NCBI GenBank assembly: GCA_910586405.1
Contig: CAJUII010000158.1
Span: forward strand, 1 to 5,411
Direction: 5' to 3'
DNA: 5,411 nucleotides
Origin: an uncultured Lachnospiraceae bacterium
GTDB lineage: Bacteria > Bacillota > Clostridia > Lachnospirales > Lachnospiraceae
Below the pieces are notes generated by a model. The model saw only the letters and a list, made by a program, of their open reading frames with translations, was not told the DNA's origin and searched no databases. Below, in pieces: positions 1-5,411 of this stretch. Both the position numbers and the translations under genes were made by a program. Within the stretch, counting starts at the first letter, position 1, and each line of letters opens with the position of its first letter.

Positions 1-1644
1 ATGAAGGCGCTGGAAACTGAAAAAAGTGCCGATGTTATCAAAATGTTGAACTGGAAATTGAATATAAAGCAGGAGAACAGGACAAACGAACCGCAGACCA
101 AGGACGAGCTTGTCAGGCAGCTGCACCAAGGCGGCAGAAAGCGGACGCTTGCGTGGGCGTATGGGACACCGTTCTCCCCTGTGCACAAAACTGATGGCAC
201 GCTTGCGGACGAGGAGTACCTACAGGCAGTCTTACTGTGTTATGCGGAACAGATTTGGCACAGCATGGACAAGTACGCCCAGCTTCTTGCGGCGGAGCTA
301 AATGCGGCAGAGTTTGCAGTCTATGTCAGTGAGCTGTTTGACAAATGGATTGCAGCCGGCGCGGAGGCGAAAAAAGGCTGGGTGCTCTTTGCAGCGTCCA
401 TTCATGGCAATGAGGACATGATTCCGAAGCTGTATCACCAGATACAGGAGTGGCCGAAGGTGTCAAGGGGTGGAATTGCGGCGGAGGCGGTGCGTGCGCT
501 GGCGCTGAATCCATCGCCGCGCGCGTTGCTGCTCGTGGACGACATTGCGCGCAAATTCAAGCATAAGCAGGTAAAAAACGGCGCTCTGCGCGCGCTTGAC
601 GATGCCGCAAAGGCGCTTGGCATCAGCCGCGAAGAGCTTGACGACCGCATTGTGCCGGACCTTGGCTTTGACGCGAACATGCAGCGGACAGTTGACTACG
701 GCGCGCGCGCGTTCCGAGTGACGCTCACGCCGTCGCTCGACCTCGAAGTGTTTGACGACAGCGGAAAGAAATTGAAGAACCTGCCCGCGCCGGGAAAGAA
801 AGATGACGAGGAGAAGGCGGCGGAGGCATATGCGGCATTTAAGGAGATGAAAAAACAGATGAAAGCGGCTGTCTCGAGTCAGAAAGCGCGCCTTGAATAC
901 GCATTGTCCGCACAGCGGGAGTGGCGTGCCGAGGATTGGAAAAATCTGTTTGTCAAAAATCCGCTCATGCATCAGTTTGCAATCGGTTTGATCTGGGGTG
1001 TCTATGAGGGCGGCAGGCTGGCACAGAGCTTCCGCTATATGGAGGACGGCACCTTCAACACACAGGAGGGGCAGGAGTACACGCTGCCCGAACAGGCACG
1101 AATTGGTCTGGTGCATCCAGTAGAGCTCTCTGACAGCGAGAAGGCGGCGTGGAAGGAGCAGCTTGCAGACTATGAGATCACACAGCCCGTCGAGCAGCTT
1201 GACAGACCAGTGTACCTTATGACAGAGGCGGAGGCAGACAGCAAGTATCTGGAGCGCTTTGGCGGCTGCGTCTTAAACGCGCTCTCGCTGAATGGCAAGG
1301 TGACATCGCTTGGCTGGTCGCGCGGCGCTGTGGTGGACGCGGGCAGTTTTTATACCTACTACCGCGAAGATGCCGGAGCCGGGCTGGGGGTGAAACTGCA
1401 TTTCTCAGGCAGTTTTATCGGCTGGAATGCGGAGGACGTGACAGTCTATGAGGCAGGATTTTACAAGGCAGGCGAGCCGGCATGCAGAAGCTGTGCAAAG
1501 CCTAGGGAGGACGTCATGAAAGCATTGTATTTAAAAGAGGTTCCGCCAAGATATTTCAGTGAGATTGTGTTACAGCTAACGAAGGCGACGGCTTCGAGTG
1601 AAGAGCGGGAAACGGACTGGAAAAAGGATGCAGGGTTGAATTAA
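1..1644 (+). CDS. DUF4132 (MolR/YehI-like) protein, copy 1, 5'-truncated by the window edge
   Basis: This is the C-terminal 547 residues of a large DUF4132-family protein; the molecular function of the family is unknown. Seen: a HEAT-like helical region (about residues 95-245, including NPSPRALLLVD near 170-180 and RIVPDLGFD at 216-224), then the DUF4132 core at about 256-405 (KKLKNLPAPGKKDD, NPLMHQFAIGLIWG near 320-333, FRYMEDG, LVHPVEL, DYEITQP). A C-terminal module follows (GGCVLN, LGWSRG, FYTYYRED, LHFSG, and RYFSEIVLQL at 517-526). No signal peptide or membrane segment is visible, so it is probably cytosolic. All 547 residues align without a gap to residues 633-1179 of the next gene. The ATG at base 1 matches an internal Met of that gene, within a HEAT-like helix, and no upstream sequence is visible to judge it as a start. 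I therefore read the gene as partial, with roughly 630 codons missing upstream. The alternative is a genuinely short paralog. The gene ends in TAA, 22 nt before the next start. Confidence 0.9.
   Translation: MKALETEKSADVIKMLNWKLNIKQENRTNEPQTKDELVRQLHQGGRKRTLAWAYGTPFSPVHKTDGTLADEEYLQAVLLCYAEQIWHSMDKYAQLLAAELNAAEFAVYVSELFDKWIAAGAEAKKGWVLFAASIHGNEDMIPKLYHQIQEWPKVSRGGIAAEAVRALALNPSPRALLLVDDIARKFKHKQVKNGALRALDDAAKALGISREELDDRIVPDLGFDANMQRTVDYGARAFRVTLTPSLDLEVFDDSGKKLKNLPAPGKKDDEEKAAEAYAAFKEMKKQMKAAVSSQKARLEYALSAQREWRAEDWKNLFVKNPLMHQFAIGLIWGVYEGGRLAQSFRYMEDGTFNTQEGQEYTLPEQARIGLVHPVELSDSEKAAWKEQLADYEITQPVEQLDRPVYLMTEAEADSKYLERFGGCVLNALSLNGKVTSLGWSRGAVVDAGSFYTYYREDAGAGLGVKLHFSGSFIGWNAEDVTVYEAGFYKAGEPACRSCAKPREDVMKALYLKEVPPRYFSEIVLQLTKATASSEERETDWKKDAGLN
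1..1644 (+). repeat. Diverged direct repeat, unit A (3' half of copy 1)
   Basis: This stretch is a direct repeat of 3563-5206 at a constant offset of 3562 nt, without any net insertion or deletion, from base 1 to the shared stop position. The match is strongest in the DUF4132 core: 65 of 80 residues are identical over residues 256-335 by my hand count. It is weaker at the start, with 20 of 42 identical over residues 1-42. Exact DNA runs include 1024-1050, 967-986 and 787-806. It reflects gene duplication, not a mobile element: no terminal inverted repeats are seen. Confidence 0.9.
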
Positions 1645-1651
1645 AAAATAT

Positions 1652-1658
1652 AAGGAGG
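1652..1658 (+). promoter_or_regulatory. Ribosome binding site of the second DUF4132 gene
   Basis: A perfect AAGGAGG lies 8 nt upstream of the ATG at 1667, inside the 22-nt gap after the first gene's stop. It fixes 1667 as the start over the adjacent second ATG at 1670. The gap has room for neither a promoter nor a hairpin terminator, so the second gene is probably read on the same transcript as the first. Confidence 0.85.
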
Positions 1659-1666
1659 ACGTACTT

Positions 1667-4600
1667 ATGATGATAAATGCAGATAACAGACAGACTGCGG
1701 CAGTGACCGCGATGCTCGCCTATCTTGAAAAAAGGGGTGTGCCGGAAGCGGACCGTGTTCTGGCAGAGCAGTACATAAACGGCATAGCAGGAGATGAGGT
1801 GTTAGACCAGTTTCACCGGATTGATTTTTATGCTGCCACAATCACCTATGAGGTGATGAACGACATGCACACGATCATGGTTTGGCAGGATAAGGAGGAG
1901 ACGAAAGCGCTGTGCACCCGGTTTCTCAATGTGCTTTATGCGATTGGACATCATACTTGCACCTGTCTGTTTTATGGCAATGCCGCTGACCGTATGGCGG
2001 GTTGTGATTTATATAAGCGAGTGGTGGTATGTATAGAGTTTTATATGAGGATCAAAGGAACTCTGGACACGTATGATACAGATCATCTGTTCAGTATGGT
2101 GCAGAACAAACCTGACACGTTTGTCGGAATTTTAGACCAGTTAAAAGGCGAGGGTGACAAGTATTACCTGACAGCGCTGTCAGTTTATTTCTACAAAAAA
2201 TATGCCGCCAAAAATCAGATTGAGACAGCAGATGCGGCGCTCATGAAGGCGTATGAGGAGGAGATGACCGCGTTTCTTGATGAATGGTTTGCACAGCAGG
2301 CAAAACCTCTGCGCGGGGAGATCATGTCAGCACTCCGCGCACACGAGCTTACAGAAGCGCTGCTAAGCAGCGTGAAGATGGATAATCTTGCCGAACCAGA
2401 ACGCAGGCAGCTCTGCTTTATTTGCACGATGTCTATGATGAACTTTCCGTTCTCCGATGTGCTGCGGGACATCACGAAGGTCTGTATGGCGGTGAATGCA
2501 GAGTGGATGTTTTTATCTAATGGAGATTTTATTTGCAGAATGGCTTCGGACAGAAGAAAGACAGGGCTTCATATTGGTGACCTTGATGAGGTGCTTGGCA
2601 TTGAGCCGGAGACGTATATCCGCTGGGCTGCCAATCAGCTAAACGAGGTTATTTTGATCAGACAGTTAGAAAAAAATCAAGAGAGCTATCTCAATGCGAT
2701 GGACGAGGGGGGATATACATCCCTGTTGTCGAAGCAAACTTCTTCATGGAACAGCGCGATTGATGCAGTCAATTATCTAAAGGATCTTCTCAAAAAACAG
2801 AATCCAAAGTTGTATGATGCTGCTGCGGTAGCAACACCGAACTATGAGGAGGTCATTGCGTATCTGGTAAAGGATACACCTCATGCAGAGCTTGCGCGGG
2901 AATATCTGCGCGGGAATGGCAGTATCGAGGCATTGTATCCCTATGAAGAGGAGTACTCAGGAAACTATGTTTCACACAATTATATGAAGAATCAGAAAAA
3001 ACACTGCAATGATCAGGGATTCTTCAACCGCTGCAAGGCTTTTATGGTACTGACCTGCTCAGAGCATACAACATTTGCGGAGGAGTGGGATAACTCTCTC
3101 AAACAGATCGAGCAGTGTTACCAGATGCTCTGTGATGAACATCTGGATATCGAACACCAGCTCGGCGGTTTTGCGGCATGTTACGGTGCGTATGACAATG
3201 ATATCGGATGTTCCTTGGAGACTTTTCTGGAGGGGACAGTCAAGGTGTTTACCCGCTATCTGAATGGCGAGCGGCGCGAGGAGACGCTTGCGGCATTTTC
3301 CGGCGCCAAGGCAGACGGGCGTTATCTGGGACTGCTTGTCATGAAGCAGGATCCGGAAAAAAATAAGCAGCAAATATTGAGCTGCACCTCGGACAGCGCG
3401 AAGCGGGTTAAGGAGGAATTGCTGGCGTTTTTGTGTGCACAAAAGGGCTGGGAACAGGACATGATCGAATTATTAAGCGCAAAAAAGGCAGCGCAGCGGG
3501 AGATGGCAGTGAAGGTGCTGTCACGCTGGCAGCAAGATGGAGGCAATTTTCATCAGGTGTTGATGGAGGCAATGGAGAAGGAGAAAAATGCAAAGGTGCT
3601 TGCGCTGCTGCAAAGCGCACTCAACATACAGGAGAGCGACCGGCCTGAGGAGGCACTCTCGAAGGAGGAGCTGGTAAAACAGTTGCATAAGGGCGGCAAA
3701 AAGAAGAGTCTGGCGTGGGCGTATGAGCAGCCCTTTGAGATTGTGCATGACAAAAGTGGCGCGGAGGCAGAGGAAGCATATTTGCAGGCAATTCTCTTGT
3801 GCTATGTATCGCAGGACCAGAACGGTGTCAATAAGAATGCCAGTCTGCTGGCAGATGAGCTTGAGGCATCAGAGTTTGCGTTCTATGTCAATGAGCTGTT
3901 TGACAGATGGTTTGCGGCGGGTGCGGAGTCCAAAAAGCGGTGGGTGCTGTATGCGGCGGCTATCCACGGCGGCGAGGAGATCATTCAAAAGCTGCAGCAC
4001 CACATACAGGAGTGGCCGCAGGCGGCGCGGAGCGCGATCGCGTCGGAGGCGGTGAAGGCGCTTGCACTGAACCCGTCGCCGCGCGCACTGCTCCTGGTGG
4101 ACGGCATTGCGCGGAAGTTTAAGTTCAAGCAGGTGAGGGCGGCTGCGGTATCGGCGCTTGAATTTGCGGCGCACGAGCTTGGCATTACGCGCGAAGAGCT
4201 CTCAGACCGCATTGTGCCCAATCTCGGCTTTGACGAGACGATGCAGCAGATTTTTGACTATGGAGAGCGCACCTTCAAGGTGATGCTCACGCCCGCGCTC
4301 GACTTGGAGGTGTATGACCAGAGCGGAAAGAAATTAAAGAATCTGCCTGCGCCGGGAAAGAAAGATGATGAGACAAAGTCAGCCGCCGCATACGACGCCT
4401 TTAAGCAGTTGAAAAAGCAGCTAAAAACGACGGTCAGCAGCCAGAAGGCACGTCTGGAATACGCACTGTCCGCAAAGCGGGAATGGGGTGTGGAGGCTTG
4501 GACAAACCTGTTTGTCAAAAACCCACTGATGCATCAGTTTGCAATCGGCTTAATCTGGGGAATCTACGAGGGCGAACGGCTGGTGCAGAGCTTCCGCTAT

Positions 4601-5206
4601 ATGGAGGACGGCTCTTTTAACACGCAGGACGAGGAGGAGTACACGCTGCCAGACGGCGCGCGCATCAGCCTTGTACATCCGATCGAGCTTACAGACGAGG
4701 AAAAGGCGGCGTGGAGAGAGCAGCTTTCAGACTATGAGATCACGCAGCCCATCGACCAGATTGACAGGGCAGTCTATGACAGGACCGAGGAGGAAGCAAA
4801 CCACAAGAGCCTGGAGCGTTTTGGCGGATATGTCTTAAATGACTTTTCTCTGAATGGCAAGCTGATCGGGCTTGGCTGGTATCGCGGCTCCGTGCAGGAT
4901 GCAGGCGGATTTCACACCTATTACCGCGAGGACCCGGAGGTTGGCATTGGTGTAGAACTGCATTTTTCCGGCGCGTATGTCGGTCTGATGGACGAGGACG
5001 TGACAATCTATGATGTGCGGTTTTACAAGGCAGGCAGCGTGGCGCGCGGCAGCTATGTCTATGATGAGGCGGACAAAGAGAAAGCGTATGAGTTAAAAGA
5101 TGTTCCGGCGCGGTATTTCAGCGAGATTGTCTTGCAGCTTACCAAGGCGACCGCATCGAGCCAGAGACGCGATGAGGACTGGCGCAAAGACGCGTGGCTG
5201 ATTTGA
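1667..5206 (+). CDS. DUF4132 (MolR/YehI-like) large helical protein, copy 2, complete
   Basis: A complete 1179-residue protein, similar in length to E. coli YehI (about 1200 residues), though I see no N-terminal WGR domain as in YehI. Residues 1-575 are mostly helical, with no motif I can name; Firmicute members have a separate Pfam DUF here (DUF5724 from memory, unverified). Notable are GDEVLDQF at 42-49, repeated in the third copy, and a His/Cys cluster (H95, H96, C98, C100, C113, C122). HEAT-like helices start at about 579 (REMAVKVLSRW at 611-621), continue past LAWAY (682-686), and end near RIVPNLGFD (848-856). The DUF4132 core is at about 888-1037, with NPLMHQFAIGLIWG near 952-965 and DYEITQP near 1022-1028. 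The C-terminal module ends with RYFSEIVLQLTKATASS. No signal peptide or membrane segment is evident. The start is set by AAGGAGG 8 nt upstream. Both neighbours are paralogs in the same orientation, which suggests an operon grown by duplication. Family assignment is firm; function is unknown. MolR was once linked to molybdate regulation in E. coli, and nothing here supports that role. Confidence 0.93.
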   Translation: MMINADNRQTAAVTAMLAYLEKRGVPEADRVLAEQYINGIAGDEVLDQFHRIDFYAATITYEVMNDMHTIMVWQDKEETKALCTRFLNVLYAIGHHTCTCLFYGNAADRMAGCDLYKRVVVCIEFYMRIKGTLDTYDTDHLFSMVQNKPDTFVGILDQLKGEGDKYYLTALSVYFYKKYAAKNQIETADAALMKAYEEEMTAFLDEWFAQQAKPLRGEIMSALRAHELTEALLSSVKMDNLAEPERRQLCFICTMSMMNFPFSDVLRDITKVCMAVNAEWMFLSNGDFICRMASDRRKTGLHIGDLDEVLGIEPETYIRWAANQLNEVILIRQLEKNQESYLNAMDEGGYTSLLSKQTSSWNSAIDAVNYLKDLLKKQNPKLYDAAAVATPNYEEVIAYLVKDTPHAELAREYLRGNGSIEALYPYEEEYSGNYVSHNYMKNQKKHCNDQGFFNRCKAFMVLTCSEHTTFAEEWDNSLKQIEQCYQMLCDEHLDIEHQLGGFAACYGAYDNDIGCSLETFLEGTVKVFTRYLNGERREETLAAFSGAKADGRYLGLLVMKQDPEKNKQQILSCTSDSAKRVKEELLAFLCAQKGWEQDMIELLSAKKAAQREMAVKVLSRWQQDGGNFHQVLMEAMEKEKNAKVLALLQSALNIQESDRPEEALSKEELVKQLHKGGKKKSLAWAYEQPFEIVHDKSGAEAEEAYLQAILLCYVSQDQNGVNKNASLLADELEASEFAFYVNELFDRWFAAGAESKKRWVLYAAAIHGGEEIIQKLQHHIQEWPQAARSAIASEAVKALALNPSPRALLLVDGIARKFKFKQVRAAAVSALEFAAHELGITREELSDRIVPNLGFDETMQQIFDYGERTFKVMLTPALDLEVYDQSGKKLKNLPAPGKKDDETKSAAAYDAFKQLKKQLKTTVSSQKARLEYALSAKREWGVEAWTNLFVKNPLMHQFAIGLIWGIYEGERLVQSFRYMEDGSFNTQDEEEYTLPDGARISLVHPIELTDEEKAAWREQLSDYEITQPIDQIDRAVYDRTEEEANHKSLERFGGYVLNDFSLNGKLIGLGWYRGSVQDAGGFHTYYREDPEVGIGVELHFSGAYVGLMDEDVTIYDVRFYKAGSVARGSYVYDEADKEKAYELKDVPARYFSEIVLQLTKATASSQRRDEDWRKDAWLI
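3563..5206 (+). repeat. Diverged direct repeat, unit B (3' half of copy 2)
   Basis: This is the partner of 1-1644. The exact 27-nt match of 1024-1050 lies at 4586-4612, that of 967-986 at 4529-4548, and that of 787-806 at 4349-4368. Third-position differences are frequent between these runs, which points to an old duplication held by selection on the protein, not a recent copy. Confidence 0.9.
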
Positions 5207-5238
5207 GTTCATACCTGATAAACATTAGTTTTGTGTAA

Positions 5239-5245
5239 AAGGGGG
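5239..5245 (+). promoter_or_regulatory. Probable weak ribosome binding site of the third DUF4132 gene
   Basis: AAGGGGG sits where the second gene has AAGGAGG, one base off consensus. It ends 5 nt before the ATG at 5251 and 8 nt before the ATG at 5254. The 8-nt spacing equals that of the second gene, which favours 5254. The rest of the gap after the stop at 5206 shows no hairpin with a T-run and no clear -35/-10 pair, so read-through from the second gene is likely. Confidence 0.6.
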
Positions 5246-5253
5246 ATTTTATG

Positions 5254-5411
5254 ATGATGATCAATGCAGACAATGAGCAGGTGCAGGAGGTGCTGGAATT
5301 ATTCGAAAAACTGAATATTTCTACGCAGAATCGCACGCTTGCAATACCGTACATGAAAGGTGAGACGGGTGACGAGGTGCTGGACCAGTTTGAGCCGATG
5401 CGTTTTGCCAT
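5254..5411 (+). CDS. DUF4132-family protein, copy 3, N-terminus only (runs off the window)
   Basis: Only the first ~52 codons are present and the frame is open at the window end. The product starts MMINADNEQ and contains GDEVLDQF, matching residues 1-9 and 42-49 of the second gene. The segment between them is three residues shorter and diverged. This is enough to call a third tandem paralog of the N-terminal half, but the DUF4132 core itself lies beyond the window, so the full-length assignment is inferred. Three ATGs run in a row (5251, 5254, 5257). I chose 5254 because it reproduces the MMINADN start and the 8-nt spacing to the ribosome binding site; starting at 5251 adds one Met and is equally readable. 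Bases 5252-5253 belong to that optional first codon. Confidence 0.8.
   Translation, partial: MMINADNEQVQEVLELFEKLNISTQNRTLAIPYMKGETGDEVLDQFEPMRFA

Noticed and set aside
463..1116. 217-codon open frame on the minus strand inside copy 1
   Set aside because: It lies wholly antisense to the conserved DUF4132 coding region and its product is Arg/Leu/Cys-rich without a recognisable domain. A similar antisense frame at 3869-4174 exists only because the sense proteins are homologous there.
3539..3565. Possible internal translation start at Met633 of copy 2 (ATG 3563), matching Met1 of the truncated copy 1
   Set aside because: The nearest GGAGG (3539-3543) is 19 nt upstream, too far for initiation, and the ATG lies inside a HEAT-like helix. 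It does not support a short DUF4132 isoform.
3433..4122. Several 60-110-codon frames on the plus strand in other frames within copy 2 (for example 3723-4055)
   Set aside because: Low-complexity, Arg/Ser-rich products overlapping a well supported gene, with no ribosome binding site of their own; GC-rich shadow frames.
5207..5250. Promoter or terminator between copies 2 and 3
   Set aside because: I found no stem-loop followed by a T-run and no -35/-10 pair with proper spacing in this gap; only the ribosome binding site is supportable.
5139..5411. 90-codon minus-strand frame spanning the gap between copies 2 and 3
   Set aside because: It is antisense to the conserved C-terminus of copy 2 and the conserved start of copy 3, with a Ser-rich product and no recognisable motif.
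1..5411. Mobile element or transposon explaining the repeated units
   Set aside because: No transposase, terminal inverted repeats or target-site duplications are seen; the repeats are coding paralogs.

Overview
The window lies inside a tandem array of very large, paralogous DUF4132-family (MolR/YehI-like) genes, all on the + strand. It holds the 3' part of a first copy (1-1644), one complete second copy of 1179 codons (1667-5206), and the first ~53 codons of a third copy (5254 to the window end). Nothing else is supportable: there is no RNA gene, insertion sequence, CRISPR array or convincing terminator. The only non-coding DNA is two short gaps of 22 and 44-47 nt.

Organism: the strong AAGGAGG ribosome binding site, the short intergenic gaps and the mixed codon usage (AGA/ATA codons beside GC-rich stretches) suggest a mid-GC member of the Bacillota, possibly a gut Clostridium/Lachnospiraceae-type bacterium. 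This is inference from style, not proof.

Region by region: the first copy aligns without a gap, residue for residue, with residues 633-1179 of the second copy, at a constant DNA offset of 3562 nt right to the stop codon. Its Met1 falls in the middle of a HEAT-like helix of the second copy, so the window very probably starts inside a longer gene. The second copy has an all-helical N-terminal half of unrecognised function, a HEAT-like stretch, the conserved DUF4132 core and a conserved C-terminal module. The third copy begins with the same MMINADN start and GDEVLDQF motif as the second.

How they work together: the genes share a strand and tight spacing and each later copy has its own ribosome binding site, so they are probably co-transcribed and make two or three related large cytosolic proteins. 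The biochemical role of DUF4132 proteins is not established. In E. coli the relatives molR and yehI are also neighbours, next to MoxR-AAA, VWA and SWIM-zinc-finger genes, which hints at a multi-component system whose other genes would lie outside this window.
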